Shown: positions 21,501 through 27,180 of the stretch, piece by piece
Position numbering within the stretch: the stretch's first letter is position 1
Layout: the number at the start of each line of letters is the position of its first letter
Source of the DNA: Leptidea sinapis
Lineage: Eukaryota > Arthropoda > Insecta > Lepidoptera > Pieridae
Length of the DNA: 64,000 bases
Assembly: GCF_905404315.1 (NCBI RefSeq)
Contig: NC_066292.1
Coordinates: 8,990,001-9,054,000, forward strand
Direction: 5' to 3'
Position numbers and translations under genes: made by a program
The notes under the pieces: model-generated
What the model was told of the DNA's origin: nothing
What the model saw: the letters and a program-made list of their open reading frames with translations, nothing else
Databases searched by the model: none

Positions 21501-22285
21501 ACCACAATGGCGCCTATTTCTGCCGTGAAGCAGTAATATGTAAGCATTACTGTGTTTCGGTCTGTAGGGCGCCGTAGCTAGTGAAATTACTGGGCAAATG
21601 AGACTTAACATCTTATGTCTCAAGGTGACGAGCGCAGTTGTAGTGCCGCTCAGAATTTTTGGGATTTTACAAGAATCCTGAGTGGCACTGCACTGTAATG
21701 GGCAGGGCGTATCGATTACAATCAGCTGAACGTCCTGCTCGTCTCCTCCATATTTTTATAAAAAAAGCACAAAGACGGTTAGAATATATGTTTTCATTAG
21801 GGAGTTGCAATACCGGCTTTTCCATTAGATCGGTTCAATAGTCCCAGTTTCGTTCCTTGAATTAGTTGGTTTAAGTAGCTCAATCGTCTTGGTGGCATCC
21901 GTGAAAAAAAAATTAATTAATTCAACACACCTATAAAATTTGAGTGTTTGCGCCATTTACTATAATTCCATTTTCAGATCAATTTTTTTGCGGCTAATAG
22001 TATAAAATCTTTCCTTTACTTTATTTTTAATTATCTTCGCCGACAAATTGCAGTTAATTATTCAAAATTATATCTACGTTTAAATATTTATTTAAACTCA
22101 ATAATAAATCTCATTTAACATTAAAGTTATACATCATTTTTAATAACTAGGAGATGATAAATAAAAAAAAAAGATTTTTTAAAACTAAAATCTTAAGGTG
22201 ATAGTGGTGAACACTTTGACTTACCACTTTCATTAGTTCCATCACCAAAGACACTCGCGACGCAAAATATTAGAAACCACCACAT
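479..22285 (-). CDS. NRF-6-like (nose resistant to fluoxetine) acyltransferase-3 protein, 5' part, six exons
   Basis: I joined six exons (22285-22225, 11125-10974, 10184-10014, 8099-7943, 6259-6157, 566-479); every border is AG/GT and all phases agree, giving 244 residues. Residues 1-14 are a signal peptide (MWWFLIFCVASVFG). Residues 21-137 are the extracellular NRF domain with cysteines at 44, 53, 91, 96, 116 and 137 and the motif HRGVC at 87-91. Five N-glycosylation sequons are at N18, N72, N99, N104 and N118. About 150-174 is the first membrane span. Residues 215-226 (RFYTMVMILGLH) match the opening of the acyltransferase-3 domain, with the family's Arg and His spaced as usual. The family consists of multi-span membrane proteins; in C. 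elegans members affect drug uptake and lipid transport. The substrate here is unknown. The remaining acyltransferase-3 domain lies past the left edge. Introns are 0.8 to 11.1 kb and repeat-filled. Confidence 0.88.
930..1245 (+). repeat. tRNA-derived SINE (with a copy at 9160-9460)
   Basis: The body from TTTTTAAAGTGATAACCCTC to the tRNA-like end at 1163-1234 is shared with 9160-9460. The shared stretch includes CAGGTTATCAACTGTAAAGT and GCCACAAC. The tRNA-like part has A box (TTGGCTCAGTGG) and B box (GGTTCGAGTCC), an acceptor stem GAACGTT/ATCGTTC with one mismatch and a perfect T stem. The anticodon stem is degraded, so it is a SINE head and not a working tRNA. Confidence 0.6.
1500..1640 (-). 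mobile_element. family A LINE (jockey/CR1-like), 3' end fragment
   Basis: Minus-strand translation contains the family's terminal peptide VIPLVLQENVGGGDLLTPG. The copy is truncated to the last ~140 bases and ends with the A/T-rich tail at 1500-1512. Confidence 0.65.
1641..2830. other. intronic AT-rich stretch
   Basis: No open frame of note, no exon-like signal with conserved protein sequence and no repeat that I recognise. Confidence 0.3.
2832..3165 (-). mobile_element. family A LINE, 3' end fragment
   Basis: Terminal ~330 bases of the family. The minus strand includes HPPDVWRSSTVRFS-like sequence broken by frameshifts, then TFLKGRQRSCDSSGVARECG in one frame. The A-rich tail lies at 2832-2845. 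The frame is broken near 2990 and 3100. Confidence 0.65.
3170..3980. other. intronic stretch with a short GC-rich patch
   Basis: A patch near 3265-3300 (CCGGCCGCAGCCGCGG) stands out from AT-rich surroundings but has no recognised coding sense. Nothing else is recognised. Confidence 0.25.
3985..4240 (+). mobile_element. decayed retroelement coding remnant
   Basis: Translation gives LSDSYIHVPLGVETHDCGAQ followed at a distance by NPSAGSYF. This resembles the C-terminal region of a retroelement protein common in animals (F/Y-x-P-L/I-x-x-E-T-x-G-x-W-x-x-x-A and later R-x-x-x-F/Y-L). The match is by eye; the frame runs on without a full domain. It is an old fragment. Confidence 0.35.
4330..4495 (-). 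repeat. inverted copy of the 262-407 repeat
   Basis: The reverse complement matches 262-407 over most of its length, including the CATCTAATAGTTGCCG and CAGCGGAGACCAAT blocks. A further partial direct copy sits at 4685-4790. Confidence 0.5.
5080..5305 (-). repeat. family B interspersed repeat
   Basis: Reverse orientation of the ~300-bp family B. It contains the conserved GGCGCC, the hairpin around CAGTAATGTGTAAACATTA, and ends at CCAGTGGGAGGCTCCTTTGC. No coding potential. Other copies start near 8167, 13535, 19465, 21455, 25475, 45310 and 49945. Confidence 0.6.
5306..6156. other. intron 5, left part, with a repeat terminus
   Basis: At 5745-5860 lies GGCTTTTTTAACCGACTTCA followed by a further block. 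It is the reverse of the end at 28960-29000 (TTTTTTTGAAGTTGGTTA), so both are ends of one interspersed family. The rest is unrecognised. Confidence 0.35.
6157..6259 (-). CDS. NRF-6-like gene, exon 5
   Basis: 103 bases with acceptor TTTTAG and donor GTGAGT. Product NRYMLAFCIQKNWKALKYGG followed by SADGGIFKCFQAM. It corresponds to the cytosolic stretch that precedes the acyltransferase-3 domain in the family, where the pattern AFS-x-x-x-N-x-x-x-L is usual and a short Gly-rich linker leads to the conserved Arg. That Arg is split between this exon (AG) and the next (A). Confidence 0.88.
6260..7942. other. intron 4
   Basis: At 6720-6870 is a repeat end (CGCGAACAGACAGACGCGGC and on to TTTTATATATGTAGTG) of a type frequent in Lepidoptera. 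An open frame at 7118-7387 on the minus strand has no recognisable motif. Otherwise unrecognised AT-rich sequence. Confidence 0.3.
7943..8099 (-). CDS. NRF-6-like gene, exon 4 (end of NRF domain and first membrane span)
   Basis: 157 bases, acceptor ATCAG and donor GTAAGT. It begins VEKLSVRYCKTQ, the closing cysteine of the NRF domain, followed by the hydrophobic stretch DIVVGIMLLMLLFVNIGSSA, the predicted first membrane helix. It ends PPLEKR plus one base that completes Ala181 with exon 5. A family B repeat starts about 70 bases upstream. Confidence 0.9.
8167..8480 (+). repeat. family B interspersed repeat
   Basis: Near full-length copy from about GAGGGGGCGACCAGTG to the A-rich end at 8480, including CTCCTTTGCACATGATGCCG, the GGCGCC block and the CAAGAATCCTGAGC block. 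It lies just upstream of exon 4 of the NRF-6-like gene in transcriptional terms. Confidence 0.6.
8481..9159. other. intron 3, middle part
   Basis: No recognised repeat or exon. A short A/T-repeat (AAAATAAAAT) at 9107-9125 precedes the SINE. Confidence 0.25.
9160..9460 (+). repeat. tRNA-derived SINE, second copy
   Basis: The tRNA-like end at 9385-9458 folds better than the copy at 1163: acceptor stem pairs GAACGGT with ATCGCTC, D stem GCTC/GAGC, anticodon stem CCGGC/GCCGG with loop ACAGAAC, T stem GTGGG/CCTGC. A formal anticodon of AGA (Ser) would be odd without a long variable arm, so I read it as a SINE head. Body shared with 930-1162. Confidence 0.6.
9505..9940 (-). mobile_element. family A LINE, 3' end fragment
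   Basis: The minus strand carries AVEFHLRTYYHTPHIRISSP and SGCVAVLHSAVFKELSSTYY, matching other family A copies, with frameshifts. About 430 bases with an A-rich tail at 9505-9513. It sits immediately beside the SINE ending at 9460. Confidence 0.65.
10014..10184 (-). CDS. NRF-6-like gene, exon 3 (core of the NRF domain)
   Basis: Exactly 57 codons, phase 0 at both ends, with acceptor TTTTAG and donor GTATTG. It carries HRGVCGSQHCG, the most recognisable part of the NRF domain, then CFNATIHQTYGLQ. Three sequons (N72 at the first codon, N99, N104) and a fourth at N118 suit an extracellular segment. A jockey-like LINE end begins 70 bases upstream of the acceptor. Confidence 0.9.
10255..10640 (-). 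mobile_element. jockey-like LINE C-terminal fragment (copy at 38765-39135)
   Basis: Minus strand in parts encodes SEFARNCHNHNVNTRNRHKL, then FVGRCI and LLKNVCVVKVTIT. The copy at 38765-39135 is about as long and clearly alignable. This is the C-terminal tail of a non-LTR retrotransposon protein plus 3' untranslated region. A GTAG tetranucleotide run (10545-10564) has expanded within this copy only. Confidence 0.55.
10974..11125 (-). CDS. NRF-6-like gene, exon 2
   Basis: Acceptor CCTATAG and donor GTATGA enclose 152 bases (2 + 50 codons). The product runs GSREVFDYYSMPVLSELDDF and on to the cysteines of LCLRD (44) and VYCIVDM (53), which begin the cysteine pattern of the NRF domain. Most of the exon is acidic. 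A family C retrotransposon tail starts only about 20 bases upstream of the acceptor. Confidence 0.85.
11143..11267 (-). mobile_element. family C (RTE-like) LINE, 3' end
   Basis: Minus strand reads ADWIAGIRWMSTAQG and a Leu/Gln tail ending in the ATC trinucleotide run (11148-11165) typical of RTE-type 3' ends. It continues at 11713-12060 on the far side of the family A insertion. Confidence 0.55.
11268..11712 (+). mobile_element. family A LINE fragment inserted into an RTE-like element
   Basis: Plus strand begins at the VGDPVLCERLDHLALRRDVA region and runs to the A-rich tail at 11703-11712. Interrupted frames carry RDVASLCVFYRIYHGEYSEE, then SFLPRTTKLW, then VIPLVLQEIVGGGDHLTTG. It splits the family C copy at the peptide position after DGLVKI. 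Confidence 0.65.
11713..12060 (-). mobile_element. family C (RTE-like) LINE, part upstream of the 3' end
   Basis: The minus strand includes MRKPMVAHRAMERA and the region matching RDRIRNEEI...KVTDIAQMI of the copy at 29800-30075. This is the segment between the reverse transcriptase and the terminal W-x-x-G-R-P motif in RTE-type elements. Confidence 0.55.
12061..13534. other. intron 1 stretch
   Basis: A TTA trinucleotide run near 12416-12430 and a TA run at 13236-13250. 12575-12720 (CGCCTGTATGTATTTATGTT onward) resembles the end of a common insect repeat. No exon-like sequence. Confidence 0.25.
13535..13820 (+). repeat. family B interspersed repeat
   Basis: Copy with the GCACTAATGTGTAGAAATTA hairpin variant and the AGAATTCTGAGCGGCACTA block. 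About 285 bases, ending in a T-rich stretch near 13815. Confidence 0.6.
13821..14810. other. intron 1 stretch
   Basis: AT-rich, no recognised repeat, exon or RNA gene. Confidence 0.25.
14811..15235 (+). mobile_element. LINE 3' end interrupted by a reverse-transcriptase fragment
   Basis: 14811-14926 and 15072-15235 belong to one LINE 3' end (AGVS-type peptide NAGRVSCAASSLSERHLFPKR is visible at 15100-15165). Between them, 14935-15070 encodes GIGVPQGSILGPFLFLIYIN and VLFAD, which are reverse transcriptase motifs B and C. A perfect 23-base direct repeat (14904-14926 and 15072-15094, beginning TTATTGAAAAGAGCGC) flanks the fragment. Confidence 0.6.
15236..15704. other. intron 1 stretch with a degenerate CA-rich tract
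   Basis: 15342-15400 is a run of CA/ACAC dinucleotides with interruptions. No other feature recognised. Confidence 0.35.
15705..15935 (-). mobile_element. family A LINE, 3' end fragment
   Basis: Terminal ~230 bases with T-rich start at 15710 (GATTTTTTTTATGGGA), the block GTGTTAAGTGATCACCGCCG and an end near GTACGTGGAGGAG. Frameshifted. Confidence 0.65.
16128..16455 (-). repeat. interspersed repeat with CTAGCTGACCC terminus, possibly Helitron-like
   Basis: Begins ACTAGCTGACCCAGCAAACG and ends TTTTAAATATTAGA, with GAACCGGTCAAGCCGTTTCG inside. This ~330-bp family is common in insects. The terminus is the reverse complement of the GTCAGCTAG ends at 250, 43235 and 49125. No inverted repeats, no coding capacity. 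Confidence 0.5.
16675..16870 (-). repeat. tRNA-derived SINE body (copy of 36545-36800)
   Basis: The reverse complement matches the body of the SINE at 36545-36800: TTGACACACTTTTTACAC, the GCCCCAAATTAAGCATA block and the TACTTACTTAAACATACATA block. The tRNA-like head is missing. Confidence 0.55.
16871..17616. other. intron 1 stretch
   Basis: No recognised repeat or exon. Confidence 0.2.
17617..18208. mobile_element. 592-bp inverted-repeat DNA element (MITE)
   Basis: The two ends are inverted copies for 56 bases with four mismatches in the outer 40: left CAGGTTGTCCCAAAGTTATG, right (reverse complement) CAGGGTTTCCCAAAGTCATG. The element is flanked by TATA on both sides (17613-17616 and 18209-18212), a likely target duplication. 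No transposase frame, so it is non-autonomous. The TA-type target would suit a Tc1/mariner relative; this is inference. Confidence 0.75.
18209..19464. other. intron 1 stretch
   Basis: No convincing exon, repeat or RNA gene seen. Confidence 0.2.
19465..19710 (+). repeat. family B interspersed repeat, diverged copy
   Basis: The AGCAGTAATGTGAAGGTATT block, GAGCGCCGCAGCTTGTAAAA block and the CTCATAAAAATAATAAT end show the family pattern with many changes. The middle near 19620-19680 is shortened. Confidence 0.5.
19735..20062 (+). mobile_element. R1/I-type LINE C-terminal remnant
   Basis: In three frames the plus strand reads LECREVANN, HLGHQRPFGNF and ETLREFRDFLEELGWLV. This matches the usual C-terminus of R1-like LINE proteins (H-V-L-L-E-C ... 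L-x-F-L-E-E-L-G-W-L). It is noticeably GC-richer than its surroundings and broken by frameshifts. Confidence 0.5.
20063..21219. other. intron 1 stretch
   Basis: AT-rich; no recognised feature. Confidence 0.2.
21220..21345. repeat. two tRNA-like SINE heads, head to head
   Basis: 21222-21250 is the 3' end of a tRNA-like unit on the minus strand (GCGATGCGGCATTCGAACCC). 21258-21335 is a plus-strand unit with A box TTAGCTTAGTTAG and B box GGTTTGAGTTCC. The facing arrangement differs from the single-headed copies at 1163 and 9385. Confidence 0.45.
21455..21771 (+). repeat. family B interspersed repeat
   Basis: Near full-length copy from CCAGTGAGAGGCTCCTTTGC to the A-rich end at 21765, with the central hairpin AGTAATATGTAAGCATTACT. 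It lies 450 bases downstream of exon 1 in the first intron of the NRF-6-like gene. Confidence 0.6.
22225..22285 (-). CDS. NRF-6-like gene, exon 1 (start codon and signal peptide)
   Basis: ATG at 22285-22283 opens 20 codons plus one base before GTAAGT. The peptide begins MWWFLIFCVAS, a compact hydrophobic signal sequence, and ends with the sequon NES. The single leftover base joins the two bases of the next exon to make Asp21. The 11.1-kb intron that follows is the largest in the gene. The start was chosen because it is the first ATG of the signal peptide, and the phase fits exon 2 exactly. Confidence 0.82.
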
Positions 22286-22929
22286 TTTCAAGTATCCTGC
22301 CAATGACTAGCAAAGAAATAGTAATCATAGATAAATTGATTGTCGCAATCAGCGTAGAAGGGGATTCTGGTGGTGGCTGTAGATACATTAACGTTTGACA
22401 GAGCACCTTTCAAATGTAACTCATTTAGTATAAGTGATACTTATACAAATATACCCGGGTTGTATAAGTCAAAGTCAAAGTTCTATATATGCCAGAAACA
22501 TTCATAAGTAAATTAATTGTTACTTTAAGAGTAGGCACATGTTTCATCTTGATAGACATGCAAATATTTTTTTGGTTTCGTTTTATAATAATTATTATAA
22601 CCTAACACAATCAATAATTAATGCTACATTTAATTAGACCAACGTTAAGTAATACCTAATAGACCCTGCAAAATACAAGTACAATAATTATGTTAAGAGA
22701 TAATGTAGTAAAAAAATTTAAATATTAAATTAGTATTGGTGCCAGTTAGCACAGTCGTTTGTTATTAACGTTTATTGAGTAAAAACAATATTTTTTTTAA
22801 TAATTTTAATTTAAATCTATTTTTATTATTTTATAAGTCTTGAAATTTCTGGCAATGATTTATCAGAGTCAGGTCGTAGAGTAGTTATTTAACCTTCAAA
22901 AAAATTTATATAAATTCATTGAGATTATT
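22286..22929 (-). promoter_or_regulatory. upstream region of the NRF-6-like gene
   Basis: This holds the presumed 5' untranslated region and promoter. About 150 bases before the ATG is a perfect palindrome with 8-base arms around a 3-base centre (GTATAAGTGATACTTATAC on the plus strand), which also offers a TATA-like element on the minus strand. No initiator is convincing and no transcript evidence can be read. The rest is AT-rich sequence without recognised repeats. Confidence 0.25.
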
Positions 22930-23150
22930 TTTTGTTATGGAAAAACCATGATCACCAGCAGCTTCTCTTGAACACCAGAGGAAAATGTAGATGCTTTTTT
23001 TAAGGTACTCATGTCGTATCGTCCCAGAAACATAAAACCACACAAGGCAGCTCATTCCACAGCTTAGTAGTACGTGGAATAAGGTTTCTTGAAAATCGCA
23101 CTGTGGAGTAGTGCCATATATCCAGGTGGTGAGGATGATATCCTAATTTC
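22930..23150 (-). mobile_element. family A LINE, 3' end fragment
   Basis: Contains CTTGAACACCAGAGGAAAAT, GGTACTCATGTCGTATCGTC and TTGAAAATCGCACTGTGGAG. About 220 bases, directly before the minisatellite (gap of ~140 bases). Confidence 0.6.
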
Positions 23151-23288
23151 CATGTTTACTAAATCACTACCACTACGGAAACCCAATTGCGCTTTGAGTG
23201 AGTAGAAACGGCGTTGGAGTACAATACTGTCTAACACAGTATTGTACGCTTATTAATAATGTATCTAAGACTTTTCAGATAGATTCTG

Positions 23289-24652
23289 CATAGCATTGCT
23301 GGATGACATTGTTAGCTATTGCTGCGTGAGATTGTTAGCTATAGCTGGATGAGATGTAAGCTATTTCTGGATGACATTGTTAGCTATTGCTGGGTGAGAT
23401 TGTTAGCTATTGCTGGGTGAGATTGTTAGCTATTGCTGGATGACATTGTTAGCTATTGCTGGTTGGCATTGTTAGCTATTGCTGGGTGAGATTGTTAGCT
23501 ATTGCTGGGTGAGATTGTTAGCTATTGCTGGATGACATTGTTAGCTATTGCTGGTTGGCATTGTTAGCTATTGCTGGGTGAGATTGTTAGCTATTGCTGG
23601 GTGAGATTGTTTGCTATTGCTGGATGACATTGTTAGCTATTGCTGGTTGACATTGTTAGCTATTGCTGGGTGAGATTGTTAGCTATTGCTGGATGACATT
23701 GTTAGCTATTGCTGGGTTAGATTGTTAGCTATTGCTCGTTGACATTGTTAGCTATTGCTGGGTGAGATTGTTAGCTATTGCTGGATGACATTGTTAGCTA
23801 TTGCTGGTTGAGATTGTTAGCTATTGCTGGGTGAGATTGTTAGCTATTGCTGGGTGAGATTGTTAGCTATTTCTGGATGACATTGTTAGCTATTGCTGGG
23901 TGAGATTGTTAGCTATTGCTGGTTGAGATTGTTAGCTATTGCTGGGTGAGATTGTTAGCTATTGCTGGGTGAGATTGTTAGCTATTTCTGGATGACATTG
24001 TTAGCTATTGCTGGTTGACATTGTTAGCTATTGCTGGGTGAGATTGTTAGCTATTGCTGGATGACATTGTTAGCTATTGCTGGGTTAGATTGTTAGCTAT
24101 TGCTCGTTGACATTGTTAGCTATTGCTGGGTGAGATTGTTAGCTATTGCTGGATGACATTGTTAGCTATTGCTGGTTGAGATTGTTAGCTATTGCTGGTT
24201 GAGATTGTTAGCTATTGCTGGGTGAGATTGTTAGCTATTTCTGGATGACATTGTTAGCTATTGCTGGGTGAGATTGTTTGCTATTGCTGGATGACATTGT
24301 TAGCTATTGCTGGTTGACATTGTTAGCTATTGCTGGGTGAGATTGTTAGCTATTGCTGGATGACATTGTTAGCTATTGCTGGTTGACATTATTAGGTATT
24401 GCTGTGTGACATTGTTAGCTATTGCTGGTTGAGATTGTTAGCTATAGCTGGATGAGATTGTTAGGTATTGCTGGGTGACATTGTTAGCTATTGCTGGTTG
24501 AGATTGTAAGCTATTGATGGCTGAGATTGTTAGCTATTGCTGGTTGAGATTGTTAGCTATTGCTGGGTGAGATTGTTAGCTATTGCTGGTTGAGATTGTT
24601 AGCTATATCTGGTTGGGATTTTTAGCTATTGCTGTTTGAAATTGTTAGCAAT
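23289..24652 (+). repeat. minisatellite, 23-bp unit, about 59 copies
   Basis: Unit ATTGTTAGCTATTGCTGG plus a variable five-base end (GTGAG, ATGAC, TTGAC, TTGAG, TTGGC). The ATTGTTAGCTATTGCTG core is nearly invariant, while the last five or six bases come in a few versions. The order of versions repeats: two rare variants (GGGTTAG then a CTCGTTGAC unit) recur exactly 368 bases (16 units) apart, at about 23714 and 24082. There are no unique spacers, so it is not a CRISPR array, and the frame is broken by TAG in every unit. Confidence 0.95.
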
Positions 24653-24753
24653 GCACGGACTATCCAAGCTTGGCTGTAAGTCATAAAATGCAAGAACAAC
24701 GTGTTAAAATATCAAGTCATAGTAGCCCCCTCATTTTCAAGAGATTTTAACTC

Positions 24754-25002
24754 TTATGAACCGCTGAAACAGGTGTTATATTCGGTTGTTCGTGAGCATT
24801 GCTTATTATACACAATGACGTTATTTACACATAGACAAATCACGTCGAGTAAAAACAAAGCCGAAATATGGAACATATCAAAAATTACACCATAATAATA
24901 TTCGACTGCGTTATCTATACATTGGTGCATTAACTCTAGTTGTTTAAAATATTGTTGGTCAATAAGCAGCAATGTAAAACGTTTACATAGTACGTGTAGC
25001 AT
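24754..25002 (-). CDS. unrecognised open frame with a hydrophobic stretch
   Basis: 82 codons from ATG at 25002, open for about 20 codons more upstream. Product includes LCKRFTLLLIDQQYF, then FDMFHISALFLLDVICLCVN, a possible membrane helix. I recognise no family. The arrangement of a short helix after L-C-K/R is loosely like insect gustatory receptor exons, but no Gr signature (TYhhhhhQF) follows. It may be chance. It lies between the minisatellite and a SINE. Confidence 0.15.
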   Translation of the reverse strand: MLHVLCKRFTLLLIDQQYFKQLELMHQCIDNAVEYYYGVIFDMFHISALFLLDVICLCVNNVIVYNKQCSRTTEYNTCFSGS

Positions 25003-25139
25003 ATTTATAGCGCGATCAATAAACGAACCTGATGCAATCCGTCCCGTGAGTGTCCACGTTATGCATCGCTAGCTTGTGAACTAGTTGTATAAGATACATT
25101 CGTGCACAGATACCAACCACAGAACCTCAAATTCAATTT

Positions 25140-25262
25140 TTTAAACAATTTGTTATGTTTTTAAAGTGATAGCTCTCACTTCTAGGATTAATAGACAAAA
25201 AAAGTTTGGAAACAAAATTCTATGAACGATGCGGGATGTGAACCCACGACCTGAGAGGCAAA
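25140..25262 (-). repeat. tRNA-derived SINE fragment
   Basis: Contains TTTTTAAAGTGATAGCTCTC (as at 930) and AACGATGCGGGATGTGAACC, the reverse of the tRNA-like T arm. Confidence 0.5.
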
Positions 25263-25474
25263 TATGCTTATTCAAAATTAGATTTTCAAATCACTGGAAG
25301 TATGATTCAGCTAACCATTAGAAAAAAATCTCATCTATTTTTAAGAACAAAATGCATTACAAAAATATAGTAATAATTAATAAGCTGGTGGCGATCGCTC
25401 CATTCCCAGTATATTAACATTTAGAAACTGGAACTTCTCTCTCTCTAAAAGCATATACCTTGCGCAACAAACTA

Positions 25475-25795
25475 CCCAGTGGGAGGCTCCTTTGCACAGA
25501 ATGCCGGTTAGATTATGGGTACCACAACGGCGCCTATTTCTGGCGTGAAGCAGTAATGTGTAAACATTTTTGTGTTTTGGTCTGAAGGGCGCCGTAGCAA
25601 GTGAAATTATTGGGCAAATGAGACTTAACATCTTATTTCTCAAGGTGACGAGCGGAATTTTAGTGCCACTCAGAATTTTTTGGTTTTTCAAGAATCCGGA
25701 GCAGCACTGCATTGTAATGGGCAGGGCGTATCAATTACCATCAGCTGAACGTCCTGCTCGTCTCATCTCTTATTTTCATTAAAAAAAAAGTATTT
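25475..25795 (+). repeat. family B interspersed repeat
   Basis: Near full-length, from CCAGTGGGAGGCTCCTTTGC to an A-rich end at 25790. Well preserved compared with the 19465 copy. Confidence 0.65.
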
Positions 25796-26179
25796 TTAAG
25801 AAAAAAATGATTTTCAAATCACTGGAAGACTGATTCCGCCAACCATTCGAAAAATTTTAACAACAAAATGCATTTCAAAATTTATTTATTTATTGAAAAG
25901 ACCAACAGCATAAATTTTACAAATAATTCTTAAAAATTAGTGTATATCATCTATATAAACAGCAAAATCAACTAATGAAATGAAAGCAAAGTATACCTCG
26001 CAAAACAAAAGAATTACTAACCAAGATCGTTTTAGTCAAGTCCTCCGCTCTTAGAATAGACATGTTGGTGCGAAAGACGGTCCATGGATTCTGCAGCATT
26101 TTTCGCTAATGTACATGAGCATGCGAACATTACATTATCAATAATATATTAAGAGGCAACAGCGCGAATGGCCTTCTTC

Positions 26180-26900
26180 TGCAGCAGTAGGGATGATATT
26201 GTAATTTGTAGCGTGTCGTGCGAAAGTGGAATTCGGCGGCAGAAGACACACAATGAAGCGACGTCTCTACGCAACACCAAGTGAGCTAGCCGTTCACAGA
26301 GCACTGGGTCCGCGACATTTCGAGCAGCACTGTGTTGCACGCGGTCAAATGATTTGAGCTGATACTGAGGTGCGCCAAACCATAGATAAAAGCAATATTC
26401 CAAATGTCGCTAGACCTGCGCTTTGTATAGCGCTAGAATGTGGGCTGGCTTGAATTAATGCCGTGCTCTATTTATGACACCCAGCTTATTCGAAGCCAAT
26501 TTGTCTTTGCCTTGCTTTCTGCAGATCTTCATCTTTTCTCGAGATTTCTTAACCCAGTATTCCGATACCAGGCGAGGCATTAAGGAAAGTGTTTTTGAAG
26601 AGTGGAGTTACGACAAATGGGTTTTGTTTAGTGGTAAACATGCAATTTTGCGTCTTCTGGGGGTTGAATTAGACAAGGCTCATTTACCCCATTCCGCTAC
26701 CTTCTCAGGAGAGGACTGGATAGAAGACACAAGTTTCTTTCGGCACTCGTCGACGATTTCCCGAAAGAGACCTGCATGGATGTGTACTGTGATCCGCATA
26801 GCAATGCATGGGGGAGGAGTCGTACATATCATTGATATTCAGATGAAACAATGTAGGAGAGCTCACAATTCAGACTTAAAAGGCATGAAAAAATATTTAT
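26180..26900 (-). mobile_element. family A LINE fragment
   Basis: The minus strand shows MEYCFYLWFGAPQYQLKSFD, RDVASLCVFCRRI and, further right, the region that in other copies reads SSIESSLERV and FNPQ. It covers the C-terminal third of the reverse transcriptase through the terminal domain but is frameshifted and deleted. The long plus-strand open frame here is only its complement. Confidence 0.6.
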
Positions 26901-26914
26901 TTTCTCAAAGGTGA

Positions 26915-27180
26915 TTCCTTTAGATTTTTTTTTTATGTCATTTCTAACACTTCCACTGCTTCGAAAACAAATGGAGCTCTGAGAGAGAAGAAGCGGAGCA
27001 AGACTCTCCTAGCATTCTTTTTGCGTGTTCTTAGAAATAAAATATACAATATTGTGCTGTCATTGTTATTCCTATAAAATAATCATAGTCTAGTATCAGG
27101 CTGTCAGATCTCTTAGATATTCAGCTGTGGAATAGTAGGATTTACTACAGAGCCATTTTTTATAAGACATTAAAATTCAT
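26915..27180 (-). mobile_element. LINE 3' end (same family as 14811-15235)
   Basis: Reverse complement of the 3' end at 15090-15235 (CTCTGAGAGAGAAGAAGCGG block) followed by the part that matches 14811-14930 (TATTCAGCTGTGGAATAGTA). This copy lacks the inserted reverse-transcriptase fragment, so it shows the uninterrupted arrangement. Confidence 0.55.

Noticed and set aside
23289..24652. CRISPR-like array of short repeats
   Set aside because: Units are contiguous 23-mers with variant tails and no unique spacers, in an animal genome.
26474..26914. 146-residue plus-strand open frame
   Set aside because: It is the complement of a family A LINE that codes on the minus strand.
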